In this document: positions 44,514 to 53,360 of the stretch, one piece after another
Numbering within the stretch: the stretch's first letter is position 1
How the letters are laid out: the number at the start of each line of letters is the position of its first letter
Origin: Glaciecola blandensis
GTDB lineage: Bacteria; Pseudomonadota; Gammaproteobacteria; Enterobacterales; Alteromonadaceae
DNA: 64,000 bases
Assembly: GCF_031846165.1 (NCBI RefSeq)
Contig: NZ_JAVRIE010000003.1
Span: 186,001-250,000 of the forward strand
Reading direction: 5' to 3'
The notes under the pieces: generated by a model
Told to the model about the DNA's origin: nothing
Database searches by the model: none
What the model saw: the letters and a program-made list of their open reading frames with translations, nothing else
Made by a program: the position numbers and the translations under genes

Positions 44514-45785
44514 ATGGCTAAGGTTGTTGTGTTAGGTGCAGGAACAGGCGGCATGCCCGCAGCTTATGAAGCAAAAGAAATATTGGGTAAGGACCACGAA
44601 GTGCTGGTGGTCAACGAACGACCAGACTTTCGATTCGTCCCTTCAAATCCATGGGTTGCAGTTGGCTGGCGAGAGCCAGAGGCGATTACTATTCCCATTG
44701 AAAAATACCTGTCTAAAAAAAATATCGGCTTTAAATGTGCCAGAGTCACTGAAATTGATGCCCAAAATAGTCAGTTAAAAACGGCTGATGACGATATTGT
44801 TGATTATGATTATTTAATTATTGCCACGGGACCAAAATTGGCGTTTGCAAATATTGAAGGTGCGGGTCCATCGGGGTTCACGCAGTCGATTTGCACATTA
44901 GAACATGCCAAGCAGTGCTACCTTGATGTTCAAGCACTCATAAAAAATCCAGGTCCTGTCGTTGTCGGTGCATTTCAAGGAGCCAGTTGTTTTGGCCCGG
45001 CTTACGAATATGCTTTTATTTTAGACAAGGCTTTGCGCGACGCAAAAATAAGGCACAAGGTCCCGATTCATTTTGTCACTAGCGAACCCTACATTGGTCA
45101 CTTAGGTTTAGGCGGTGTAGGAGATTCGAAATCACTGCTTGAATCAGACTTACGCAGCAAAGATATTAAGTGGGTATGCAATGCTCAAGTGGATAAAGTA
45201 GATGACGGCTTGATGTATGTGTCGGAACTAAACCGAAAGGGCGAAACGGACTTTACTCATGAAATTGGCTTTCATCACGCTATGTTGATCCCTCCTTTTG
45301 CTGGTATTGATGCTGTTGCAAATGTAGAAGGTTTGTGTAACCCCAAAGGCTTTGTTATCACTGATGAATTCCAGCGAAGTCCTAAATACCCGAATATATT
45401 CTCTGGCGGTGTTTGCGTAGCTATCCCGCCGGTGGAAACGACACCAGTGCCAACAGGAACGCCGAAAACAGGGTATATGATTGAAACGATGATGACGGCA
45501 ATTGCGCACAATCTAAAAGCCATTATTATTGAAGATAAAGAACCTACGAGTAAAGGGACTTGGCACGCCATCTGTTTGGCTGATATGGGTGATACCGGTG
45601 CAGCATTTGTCGCAATGCCGCAAATTCCTCCTAGAAACATTACTTGGTTCAAAAAGGGAAAGTGGGTTCATTTAGCAAAAATTGCGTTTGAGAAATACTT
45701 TATGCGTAAGATGAAAACGGGCACAAGTGAGCCTGTCTATGAAAAATACGTACTAAAAGCCTTGGGTATTGAGCGACTTGAGTAG
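44514..45785 (+). CDS. sqr: Sulfide:quinone oxidoreductase
   Basis: SQR oxidises sulfide to zero-valent sulfur and passes electrons to quinone at the inner-membrane surface. The 423-residue flavoprotein begins with the FAD dinucleotide motif VVVLGAGTGGMPAAYEA. All three catalytic cysteines are present at Cys127 (SICTLE), Cys159 (GASCFGP) and Cys354 (AICLADMG), matching the spacing of known SQRs. GGVCVAIPP and the C-terminal amphipathic region for membrane contact are visible. It starts at ATG 44514 after AAAGGATAT and ends with a clear terminator. Alternative: a flavocytochrome-c sulfide dehydrogenase subunit, which is less likely given the third Cys. Confidence 0.9.
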   Translation: MAKVVVLGAGTGGMPAAYEAKEILGKDHEVLVVNERPDFRFVPSNPWVAVGWREPEAITIPIEKYLSKKNIGFKCARVTEIDAQNSQLKTADDDIVDYDYLIIATGPKLAFANIEGAGPSGFTQSICTLEHAKQCYLDVQALIKNPGPVVVGAFQGASCFGPAYEYAFILDKALRDAKIRHKVPIHFVTSEPYIGHLGLGGVGDSKSLLESDLRSKDIKWVCNAQVDKVDDGLMYVSELNRKGETDFTHEIGFHHAMLIPPFAGIDAVANVEGLCNPKGFVITDEFQRSPKYPNIFSGGVCVAIPPVETTPVPTGTPKTGYMIETMMTAIAHNLKAIIIEDKEPTSKGTWHAICLADMGDTGAAFVAMPQIPPRNITWFKKGKWVHLAKIAFEKYFMRKMKTGTSEPVYEKYVLKALGIERLE

Positions 45786-45797
45786 GGCAGACCGACT

Positions 45798-45832
45798 AGC
45801 TATACTGGCTTCTTATGCCAGCGTAGCTTTTT
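45798..45832 (+). terminator. Intrinsic terminator after sqr
   Basis: AGCTA/TAGCT and CTGGC/GCCAG form a ten-base-pair stem with a small internal bulge and a seven-base loop, running into TTTTT. It starts 13 bases after the sqr stop. Confidence 0.75.
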
Positions 45833-45864
45833 GACTTCAAGTGAGCCGAAGCGAATCGTCGCTC

Positions 45865-48800
45865 TTAAATACGCTGAATGTGGTCGTAGACTACGCGTAA
45901 ACTGCGCTGCAGTCCTAAGCGAGTAGGGTACCAACGCAATAGAGCATTATCATCAAGCCCTTGACTACAATCAAACTCAATGCTTTGTGCTAAGTCAATG
46001 AGTGGCTCGGCATTGATACTTTTCGACAGTGTTACTAGCTTCTGAGCAAGTGAAATAAGTTGCTGAGCGCTGCCATCACCGGTTGCTTCGTCACCGTACT
46101 TTATCAGTTCATCGATGTTATCAAATAAACGCAGTAGAGCATCAGTGAGTGACGTCCCTGCAGATTGTGTTGACCAATACGTCGTTAAATCAAACCATGT
46201 ACTAGGTTTACTCGGTAATTCTGTGGCCTCAACATCGGGTCTGTTTAATTGTATAACATTGTCGGCTTTTGCATTGCCTGTTGATCCACTTGAACTGCTG
46301 GCAGATGCTTGCTCTAGCTGTTTTTGCGCCTGTGATAGCTTGGTCTGAAGTTCTTTTTGAGTCTGCTCAGCTTTTGCTACGCTTTCTTCGTACTCACTTG
46401 CACGTTTCTTTTGTGCTTCGAGCTCTTGACTCAATTGTTGGTGCTGACCTTCTTTTCTATCAATCTCACTTTGCAATGAATGCATCGTATCGTTTGCTTC
46501 AATCAACTTGCTTTGTAAATCTGCTTGGCTAGATTGACGCTCGGCGTTGTCATGAGAGCTTTGCTTTTCAAAGTTGGCAATAGTATCCAATTGCGCTTGA
46601 ATTTGTTGCTTCAGCGCTTCAATTTCTTCGTTTGACTCTTGAACACTGGCTTCAAGCGTCTCGGCTTTGTTGTGTTCATTTGCGATCTCTTCAGCAAGTT
46701 TTTCATTCACTGCCGATAGCTCTTTTCTTTGGCTAGATGCTTCATTTTCAAGCTCTACGATTTGCGCTTTTAGCTTCTCAATAATAGAAGATTGTACGTC
46801 ACCCTCAGACGCTCTCTGTTGCGATAGTTGCTGACCTTCTTCCAGTGATTGATTTGCTTTTTGTAGCGCTCGCTGAGTGCTGCTGAGTTCATCTTGAAGT
46901 TGTTCTCGCTCGCTCAGTAGAGCCTGTTGTTTTTCTTCAGATGATTTTGTTAATGTGTCTAGTTGAGCTCTCAACTCACTTAATGCGTTAGAGCTATCTT
47001 GATGCACTTCCAAATGACTTTGCTTTGCTTTTTCAATAATGTCACGCTGCTCAGAGACTTTTACGGTTAACTGACTAACCTCATCTTGGGTCTTCTCTTT
47101 TTCTCTTTTGAGGTTGAAGATCAGGTCTTCAAATTCATCCAGCTTTTCAGTTTTTGATTGCACATCGCTTTTCAGTGACGTCAATTCAGACGTCGCTTTC
47201 TCGAAGAGGGCTTCTTGCTCATTATGTGCACTTTTTAAATTTCTTAACTCTTGATCGCGTCGCTCTAGCTCATCACGTTGTTCAGCGCACTCAGTTTTCG
47301 TTGCTGATAATGCTTCAGAGGCTTCACCGTGCTGCTTTTCGAGTGAGGCAATACGTTGCGTAAAGGTATTGTGCTCTTTGTTCAAAGAGGCTTCACGAAG
47401 CTCAGCATCTTTCAATTGTAGAGCTAAGGTGTCGATTTCAGCTTGCAGCGCTTCTTTGCCACTAGATGAGTTTTCTTTTTCTAAAACTAATTGCTCTACG
47501 TTTTCGCGCAACATTTTGTTTTCGCTGTGTGCAATAGACAATTGCGAAGCGATATTATCTCGTTCAACAGAGAAAGAGCTTATTTGTTCTTGTAGCTTGC
47601 CGAGTTCACTCTGTTTGTCGTCGAGCGTAGATAATGCTTCTTTTAACTTGGCTTCACTTTCGATTAAGCTGTCGCTTTTTATTTGCAATTCAGTCATATC
47701 TGTCCATAGGAACAAGACTGAATCGAATTGGTTGTCTTTAAATATCGGGATCAGCTTGATCTGACATGGACGTTTTCTGTCATTGATTTCAAATGACCAC
47801 GTAGCAGAAGCTGTACCGCCGTTTGTGCGAGCAGTTTGAAACATTGAAGCCAATTCCTCAGCTTTAGTATCACTATCATTGTACTTCTCTGCGTATGGGA
47901 ACACACCGCGCAGCATGTCATCAGATGCAACATTGAAAAATTGGCAGGCAGGACGGTTTGCCTTAGTCATGCCTTCACTTGTAACAATTGCAGCAGGAGA
48001 CTGACTGTTTTGTAACAGTGCTTCAAACTTCTCATATTGGAACTGTTCATCTGAGCGATTAATTATCCAGAATAAATACTCACCTTTACCATCATCAATA
48101 GGGTCGATGGTGATCTCACCCGGATATTCTTTACCATTTTTACCGACAAGTTTTACGTGAAAATCACGTAATAGCTTTTGTTCTTTAAGCTGCGTTGAGG
48201 CTAATTCTGCTTGTTTTGAATTACTAAATAGTTTGTAAAAATTGCCTTTCTTCAGTTCTTCTTCACTGTATTTGAGGCGTTTAATTAGGCTTTTGTTCGC
48301 ACCAATAATTTGATGGTCTTTGTTTAACTTACCGATTCCGACAGGTGAAAGTTGCAAAATTTTGTTAATGTCGCCTTCAGCGCCCGCCAGAGCGGTTTTA
48401 TATTCTTCAAGTTCACTGATTAAGTGTTCATAGCCTTGCAAGCTGTCAGAACTTGAGCTTGGCGCACACATAGTGATAAGACGGACTTCTTCCTTTCCAG
48501 AAAGGAGCATTTCGCCAACCGACAAGGTGATAGGTGAGTTACCCTTTATGACTTTCGTATTGATGGTGATAGGTGCGCCATCTTCTTTACTAAACAGCTT
48601 CGAGCTGTAGGTGAACTCTAAATATTCATCTATGTTTTTGCCAATAACATCGTTATTTTCTTTGAACAGGTTTTTGACCATTGTATTGGCAAATACGATT
48701 TTGCCGTGAGTATCAACATAGACAGCGCCCGTGTTCTTCTCACGCATGGCTTGGTGCAGTGCTTTTCGCTCTTTTTCCATACTGACACGTTTAAGCGCTG

Positions 48801-48999
48801 CAAAATAAAACTGGATAACTGGAGTGATTAACAAGACGGTAATAACGAACAATAGTGCGTAGATTAACGCAGAAACGGTGCTTGCGCTTTGCTCTTGAAC
48901 AAAGCCGCTGAACGCATATGCAGAGGAATCAGGAACAAGAACGAGTGCTAAAATACACAGCGAAAGCAATTTTTGTGAGGTGAAAAAACGTAAGTCCAT
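45865..48999 (-). CDS. Membrane PAS/coiled-coil protein with degenerate HPt-like C terminus
   Basis: The 1044-residue protein has two N-terminal hydrophobic segments (about 11-30 and 44-67) and roughly three PAS-like domains between residues 80 and 440. A very long Gln/Glu/Lys/Ser-rich coiled coil runs to about 900, and a helical end domain follows. That end aligns with the HPt consensus (LAQKLVTLSKSI followed by NAEPLIDLAQSIE), but Gln986 stands where HPt proteins have the phosphorylated His. No histidine kinase, GGDEF or chemoreceptor signature is seen. I start at 48999, which has AGGATAT upstream; 49023 lacks a ribosome site. The role is unknown, probably a signalling scaffold. Confidence 0.7.
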   Translation of the reverse strand: MDLRFFTSQKLLSLCILALVLVPDSSAYAFSGFVQEQSASTVSALIYALLFVITVLLITPVIQFYFAALKRVSMEKERKALHQAMREKNTGAVYVDTHGKIVFANTMVKNLFKENNDVIGKNIDEYLEFTYSSKLFSKEDGAPITINTKVIKGNSPITLSVGEMLLSGKEEVRLITMCAPSSSSDSLQGYEHLISELEEYKTALAGAEGDINKILQLSPVGIGKLNKDHQIIGANKSLIKRLKYSEEELKKGNFYKLFSNSKQAELASTQLKEQKLLRDFHVKLVGKNGKEYPGEITIDPIDDGKGEYLFWIINRSDEQFQYEKFEALLQNSQSPAAIVTSEGMTKANRPACQFFNVASDDMLRGVFPYAEKYNDSDTKAEELASMFQTARTNGGTASATWSFEINDRKRPCQIKLIPIFKDNQFDSVLFLWTDMTELQIKSDSLIESEAKLKEALSTLDDKQSELGKLQEQISSFSVERDNIASQLSIAHSENKMLRENVEQLVLEKENSSSGKEALQAEIDTLALQLKDAELREASLNKEHNTFTQRIASLEKQHGEASEALSATKTECAEQRDELERRDQELRNLKSAHNEQEALFEKATSELTSLKSDVQSKTEKLDEFEDLIFNLKREKEKTQDEVSQLTVKVSEQRDIIEKAKQSHLEVHQDSSNALSELRAQLDTLTKSSEEKQQALLSEREQLQDELSSTQRALQKANQSLEEGQQLSQQRASEGDVQSSIIEKLKAQIVELENEASSQRKELSAVNEKLAEEIANEHNKAETLEASVQESNEEIEALKQQIQAQLDTIANFEKQSSHDNAERQSSQADLQSKLIEANDTMHSLQSEIDRKEGQHQQLSQELEAQKKRASEYEESVAKAEQTQKELQTKLSQAQKQLEQASASSSSGSTGNAKADNVIQLNRPDVEATELPSKPSTWFDLTTYWSTQSAGTSLTDALLRLFDNIDELIKYGDEATGDGSAQQLISLAQKLVTLSKSINAEPLIDLAQSIEFDCSQGLDDNALLRWYPTRLGLQRSLRVVYDHIQRI

Positions 49000-49059
49000 T
49001 TGTAATATCCTAAGCTTCTGCATGGTCTAGATAAACGATAATCGACATGATGGCTTCCT

Positions 49060-50184
49060 CTACTGACCAGAGTTAAGTTTGTTTATGAGATCCGCAGGTA
49101 AGCTCAAACTAAAGGTTTGTGCAGAATTAAATTGATTGAAAACATCATCAATTTTCAATTCAATTGTATATTCACCAGCATCAAGGATCTCATCATCAAA
49201 AGTAAAGCTGTAAAGGTTTACTTCTTGTGCAGCAATTGAATCGCGCTCAATAGTGTCACCATCCGGGCCAACTAATCGCAGAGAGATGAAGCCATTAGGA
49301 CGGAAGTTGAATTTTGTCACCATTTCAAATGAGCTAACACATATTTGTGTTGCTGAACGATGTTGGTCACAGAGCACAGGGAGTGTTTCAAATTTCTCTA
49401 TTGCAAGAGGGCCTGATACACCGCTTGAACTGTTTTCGTCTTCAGCTTCTAGTTCAGTAATTTTCGCTAGGAGTCCAATCTTTTCTTGATTGAGTGTCGC
49501 TAACTCGGATTCTAGTTGTGATTTCGCTGCTGCAAGTTCTTGGCTTTGCTGAAGTCTTTCTTCAGTATCGGCAAGTTTACGCTCGAGCGATTTGATACTC
49601 GATGACAGTTTGCGGTTTTCATTGTTCTTGTCGGCTAGGTCGGATTGAACCTTGGCTAGCTTCTCATCTTCTGTATCACCGCTATTGCTAGCGCTAATGA
49701 GTTGTTGTTTCTCTTCTTCTAGTGCCTGCTTTTCTTCTTCTAGTGTGAGCATTTGAGCTTGAAGCGTGTCTACGCTTTCTTTCGCGCTTTGCAACTCACT
49801 TTGCAGCTGGGCTTGTAATTCACTGCTATCGTCTTGTGATGATGATCTTAATGTTTCAAGTTGGCTTTGCAATCTAGAGATATTTCGTTCTGTTTGATTC
49901 AGTGAGGCAGAGCAAGCACTGTAGTCGTCACGGGCAATATTAAGGTCTTGTTTAAGACTTGATAGGGCATTTTCATTTGAATCAGTATCGCATTGTAATT
50001 GTTCTTGGGCACGCGGTGTTTCGCTTGCAACGTCGACCGTAGCTGCGTTCGTGCTTTGGTCTTGATGACTAAGGTTCTTGCTCATCATGAAGAAAAAATA
50101 AAGCGCAAGAGCTGTTAAAAAAGCAACTATTCCGATCGTGTATTTCAATGCGTTTTTTATCATATTATCCATAGACTGACTCAT
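49060..50184 (-). CDS. Inner-membrane coiled-coil protein of unknown function
   Basis: This 374-residue protein has one membrane helix (about residues 15-33). A long coiled coil rich in Gln, Ser, Glu and Leu spans residues 65-245. A C-terminal compact region of about 110 residues follows with beta-like strands such as SFEMVTKFNFRPNGFISLRLVGPDG. Topology suggests a short cytoplasmic N terminus and a periplasmic coiled coil. It is encoded just upstream of the PAS/coiled-coil protein (60 bases between stop and next start), so the two probably act together. No family is recognised. Confidence 0.65.
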   Translation of the reverse strand: MSQSMDNMIKNALKYTIGIVAFLTALALYFFFMMSKNLSHQDQSTNAATVDVASETPRAQEQLQCDTDSNENALSSLKQDLNIARDDYSACSASLNQTERNISRLQSQLETLRSSSQDDSSELQAQLQSELQSAKESVDTLQAQMLTLEEEKQALEEEKQQLISASNSGDTEDEKLAKVQSDLADKNNENRKLSSSIKSLERKLADTEERLQQSQELAAAKSQLESELATLNQEKIGLLAKITELEAEDENSSSGVSGPLAIEKFETLPVLCDQHRSATQICVSSFEMVTKFNFRPNGFISLRLVGPDGDTIERDSIAAQEVNLYSFTFDDEILDAGEYTIELKIDDVFNQFNSAQTFSLSLPADLINKLNSGQ

Positions 50185-50245
50185 TCCAACAAATACATGC
50201 GTTGGTCAAAAAATTGTATCGCTGGGATGCTTTGCAAACCAGAAA

Positions 50246-50281
50246 ATTAGGATTGACCAGGAGTTTTAGGTCAATCCTAAT
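50246..50281 (-). terminator. 13-base-pair hairpin between the porin and coiled-coil genes
   Basis: Positions 50246-50258 pair perfectly with 50269-50281 around a ten-base loop. On the minus strand the stem is followed by TTTCT, so it can act as an intrinsic terminator of the porin message. Read-through would still allow expression of the coiled-coil genes. Confidence 0.65.
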
Positions 50282-50291
50282 AGGAAGTAGA

Positions 50292-50310
50292 AGCCCACAA
50301 CAAGTGGGCT
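50292..50310 (-). repeat. Small hairpin just after the porin gene
   Basis: AGCCCAC and GTGGGCT are perfect 7-base arms with a five-base loop, 18 bases after the porin stop on the minus strand. With the 13-base-pair hairpin next to it this makes a double-hairpin element, perhaps protecting the 3' end of the message. Confidence 0.5.
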
Positions 50311-50327
50311 GGCTTTCATTCACTAAC

Positions 50328-51446
50328 TTAGAATACGTAGTTGATTGCAAATCTAGCGAGTGAAGCGTCTCTAGCTTCAACCAAGTCATCTGTGTACTGG
50401 CTGAATTCTAATTTCACTGCAAAGTTTGCTGCGTAGTCATAGCGAATCGTTGCCGTGGCAACTTGATAGTTTTGAGCAAATTGTGCATTAATACCTAATA
50501 CAGCCGGTGTTAACGCCGCCTCTAAAGGCTGACCTAAGGCTGCTAGCTCTTCAACACCCTTCACTTCATCCCCTTCAAACACAGAGTATGTTAATGAAGG
50601 CGTCCACTTACCTGCTCTGAAACCAGCGGTAACGAACATAGCTTCATCAGTTGGCGTGTAAGAATCAGCAATCTCGATGTTGGTATACTCACCAGATAAG
50701 AACCAGCTGAAGCGGTCAATGTTGAAACCGACACCAACAAAGTTTGCTGTATCTTCATCAATTGCAAGGAAGTCAGCAAAACCAGCGTTGGCTTGACCAA
50801 TTTGTCCTACAACTGCATCTAATTGTGCTTGTGAGAAGGTTGCTTCAGTACCACCATATACAGCACGAACACTGAACCAGTCATTAGACAATTCAGCATT
50901 AACCATATGAGTATTGTCGCCAGTGATAACACCGCCAGATACTTCATTCTCGAATGCACCGACCGCGCCACCTAACTTGATTTCCCAATCTCCAACGAAG
51001 TCAGAATAATCTAAACGGAATCCGTCGATGTTGTTAAATGGTACATCATAAACTGCTTGAGGTACTGATACCCAATGGTGTGAGTAACCAATATCCAAAG
51101 AGTCAGAGTATTTGAATAGCGGTAGACGGAATCGACCTGCTGAGAATGTTGCTCTGTTAGTCATTCTGTATGATACATAAGCCCATTCAAAGTTTGGAGA
51201 ATAGTCGTCTGCTCCACGTGCTAGAATTTGAACCGTTGCTGACATTCTTTCGTTAATGCTGCCACTTGCCTGAAGAGCAAAAAGGCTTTCTTCACTAAAA
51301 TTAAATGTGTCGTCGTATCCGTAAAGTGATTCCTCACTCCCGGTAACACCACCAACTAAATTGGCAAAACCGTTTATACGGATGTCAGCGTGTGCTGGAA
51401 GGGCAACTGCTGTACTCAGCATTGCTACTATTAATGATTTTTTCAT
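50328..51446 (-). CDS. Porin-like outer-membrane beta-barrel protein
   Basis: The 372-residue protein has a signal peptide ending LPAHA before DIRINGFANLVGG. Alternating strands follow, including FEWAYVSYRMTNRATFSAGRFRLPLFKYSD, and it ends in a terminal Phe (LARFAINYVF). These are the marks of a trimeric-porin or phosphate-selective-porin-like protein. It is preceded by GGAGATT and lies ten bases after the PstS-like gene, so the two are cotranscribed. The pairing suggests that the porin and the periplasmic protein handle the same anion or signal, which is an inference. Confidence 0.8.
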   Translation of the reverse strand: MKKSLIVAMLSTAVALPAHADIRINGFANLVGGVTGSEESLYGYDDTFNFSEESLFALQASGSINERMSATVQILARGADDYSPNFEWAYVSYRMTNRATFSAGRFRLPLFKYSDSLDIGYSHHWVSVPQAVYDVPFNNIDGFRLDYSDFVGDWEIKLGGAVGAFENEVSGGVITGDNTHMVNAELSNDWFSVRAVYGGTEATFSQAQLDAVVGQIGQANAGFADFLAIDEDTANFVGVGFNIDRFSWFLSGEYTNIEIADSYTPTDEAMFVTAGFRAGKWTPSLTYSVFEGDEVKGVEELAALGQPLEAALTPAVLGINAQFAQNYQVATATIRYDYAANFAVKLEFSQYTDDLVEARDASLARFAINYVF

Positions 51447-51456
51447 GACAATCTCC

Positions 51457-51870
51457 TTAGTCTATTTTCACGACTTTCACGTCACTGTTGACAGAAGACG
51501 TATCGATGAAGCCAATTGCGTTTTTGTTTTGTAGAATTAATTCGATCATTTCTTGATCTGAGCTCACAGTCTTTGGCATAGTGCCTCGACCTGTAAATAC
51601 GAGCTTTGACCAGTAGGCGTCAACAGCAGCGGTTCTGCGCTGGAGAACTGCTTCGTCAAATTCCACACGTAGCGCGGAGTCTGGAGAATGGGTTAATACT
51701 GTAGCGACTTCACCGTTCGAGAAGGCAGTTTCTTTGCCTAGAAAAATGCGTTTCACTAATTGATAGTCAATTTCAGATGTGTTTTCAGGGTGCACGACTA
51801 CTGCGTAGCCTGCGAAAACTTGAGAACTGAATAAGGCACCAAATATGAAAGTGCCAATAATACGCTTCAT
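51457..51870 (-). CDS. Short PstS-like periplasmic substrate-binding protein
   Basis: The 137-residue protein has a signal peptide (ending QVFAG) and one compact domain with the elements IDYQLVKRIFLGKET, VEFDEAVLQRRTAAVDAYWSKLVF and MIELILQNKNAIGFIDTS. These match the PBP-like domain of phosphate ABC transporter substrate-binding proteins. At half the usual length it covers only about one lobe, so it may bind a partner protein instead of a nutrient. No pstCAB genes are nearby. It is the first gene of the porin unit, with AAGGAAA upstream of the ATG. Confidence 0.8.
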   Translation of the reverse strand: MKRIIGTFIFGALFSSQVFAGYAVVVHPENTSEIDYQLVKRIFLGKETAFSNGEVATVLTHSPDSALRVEFDEAVLQRRTAAVDAYWSKLVFTGRGTMPKTVSSDQEMIELILQNKNAIGFIDTSSVNSDVKVVKID

Positions 51871-52402
51871 GTTGTCTATTTCCTTGAGTTGAGTGTAGTT
51901 ACTTGCAACCTGTCACAATCACATCTGTCTTTCCGTGAATGTCACTGCGGGTGCATTTAGTTATTAATATCGCCACCTTTTCCGTATCGTTAGAAATACC
52001 TATTTAACGACTTGTCTGATGACTTCAATAGCTAAGGCCGAAGAGACTAAAGGCCACTGAAATAAAAGTAAACGAAGATAGGGTATGAATAAGTAGTAGG
52101 GGGGTATGAAAATGACTAATTATAGGAAGTACTTTATACGCGTTTTTGAACTGATTATTGCTGACCAATATTACATAACTCTGACCTGTAACAAAGACTT
52201 AGGGGTGGGTGTATACTCAGCAAAATGGCGGTGTATGCAGAAAGCAAGCTTCACTGATAAGTAAACGATCACTTTGGTTGTAAGGATATTTAGCGATTCG
52301 GTAGCACGCTAACTCAAACATTTACTTCCAGCTCCTTTTTTAGAGAGCTATTCCCAAAATCCATATGGTGCCACCGACTTTGAAGGCATCAGAACATTTC
52401 TG
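51871..52402. other. 532-base intergenic region containing a tRNA remnant
   Basis: This region lies upstream of the PstS-like gene and downstream of the orphan gene, both on the minus strand. It should contain the PstS-like promoter. At 52162-52203 it holds a decayed tRNA-Arg 3' half, described separately. A 52-codon frame at 52106-52264 crosses that remnant and is probably spurious. I see nothing else that I can name. Confidence 0.5.
52162..52203 (-). repeat. Decayed 3'-half copy of tRNA-Arg(CCT), attachment-site-like
   Basis: Aligned without gaps at a constant offset of 2429 bases, this segment matches 54591-54632 of the tRNA-Arg gene at 31 of 42 positions, in the same orientation. The anticodon-side part (52184-52203) matches at 19 of 20 positions. 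The match runs from the CCA end to the anticodon and stops there, as expected for the far attachment site of an element that integrated into the tRNA gene. The outer part is more decayed. Confidence 0.75.
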
Positions 52403-53242
52403 CTACAGCTCCGCTTTTTCTTTCACCATTTCTTCATATAAATTATTATATTTCGGATAATGTTCAATTATGTATTTATCTAAAGAATTTATTTCGAGTT
52501 TTATTTGCGCATCAGATACCTTATCAAATACTAATTTAATAAGTGACTCTTCGCTTTGACCATAAAAATTAAGTTCATCGAATCTCGCCCTCGCTAATAA
52601 ACCAATACCTGATTCGTTGCGAACAGACGCTTGGGCTAAGATTAATAGCTTTGCAGCCTCTTTGACTTGTTGTGGTCTTTTTCCCTCAGGCCAGTCTTCA
52701 CCTCTTGGAAAAGGCTGTCCTCTGGTGTATGAAGGAATAAAAAATCTTATCGTTCTTTCTAAATTGACTATAGCCTCCAACAAATTGAGAGATGCTACAG
52801 CATCAAAATTTAAGTCAGCACTTGAGTCCAATATAGGGTGGTTTTCCAATTCGCTAAATAATTTTTGGCTCATATAATCAGGGTTATTTTGAAGAACGTA
52901 TTTTACGTCCTCAATTGAAGGGAATCCGTTATTCTTTAAACTTTTAAATTCTCTTTCAGTACTAAACTCCAAAGCACCAAAAAGCAGTTGGTTAAAAAGA
53001 GTGTATTTTTCCTTAGTGGGAAAATCATATTCAGCGATAAGACTATTGAAGTTGGTCGGTTTATAGTCAGGTTTTGTAGCTACTTCGTCAACGTTTAAGG
53101 TGGTCTTATTCGCCCTTTGTTCGACTTCTAACGGATTCTGAATTACTTGACTCGGCTTCGATGTGTCTAATCCTTCATCCAGGGGTTTGTCATCATTCGA
53201 AAAAATGTAAACACTAAGTCCCAAGGTCATTGTTATACACAA
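52403..53242 (-). CDS. Orphan membrane-anchored protein in the tRNA-bounded segment
   Basis: I do not recognise this 279-residue protein. It has an N-terminal hydrophobic segment (ITMTLGLSVYIFS), a Pro/Glu/Lys-rich linker, and a helical, acidic C-terminal domain with SFNSLIAEYDF-like and WPEGKRPQQVKEAAKLLILAQA features. The only start in a plausible place is TTG 53242 or ATG 53230. The hydrophobic stretch continues in frame upstream of both (YQIKYIIIL), with no ATG, GTG or TTG before an in-frame stop at 53276-53278, so the 5' end may be damaged or use a rare start. The gene is richer in A+T than its neighbours, consistent with transfer. Confidence 0.5.
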   Translation of the reverse strand: MCITMTLGLSVYIFSNDDKPLDEGLDTSKPSQVIQNPLEVEQRANKTTLNVDEVATKPDYKPTNFNSLIAEYDFPTKEKYTLFNQLLFGALEFSTEREFKSLKNNGFPSIEDVKYVLQNNPDYMSQKLFSELENHPILDSSADLNFDAVASLNLLEAIVNLERTIRFFIPSYTRGQPFPRGEDWPEGKRPQQVKEAAKLLILAQASVRNESGIGLLARARFDELNFYGQSEESLIKLVFDKVSDAQIKLEINSLDKYIIEHYPKYNNLYEEMVKEKAEL

Positions 53243-53360
53243 TATTATAATATATTTGATCTGATACCCCTGGGATTATCCAGAACACTGCGTCTCTTCG
53301 ATTTCCCTGCACATGTTTGCATAGTCAAATGCTACATGATTACCTGTTGCATACGCGTGC

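Noticed and set aside
46115..47764. Plus-strand frames opposite the PAS/coiled-coil gene
   Set aside because: They mirror the repetitive Gln/Glu/Ser codons of the coiled coil and have Cys/Ser/Leu-rich, non-protein-like composition.
52106..52264. 52-codon frame (plus strand) crossing the tRNA remnant
   Set aside because: Part of it is tRNA-derived sequence read antisense, so coding is unlikely despite a G-rich stretch before an internal ATG.
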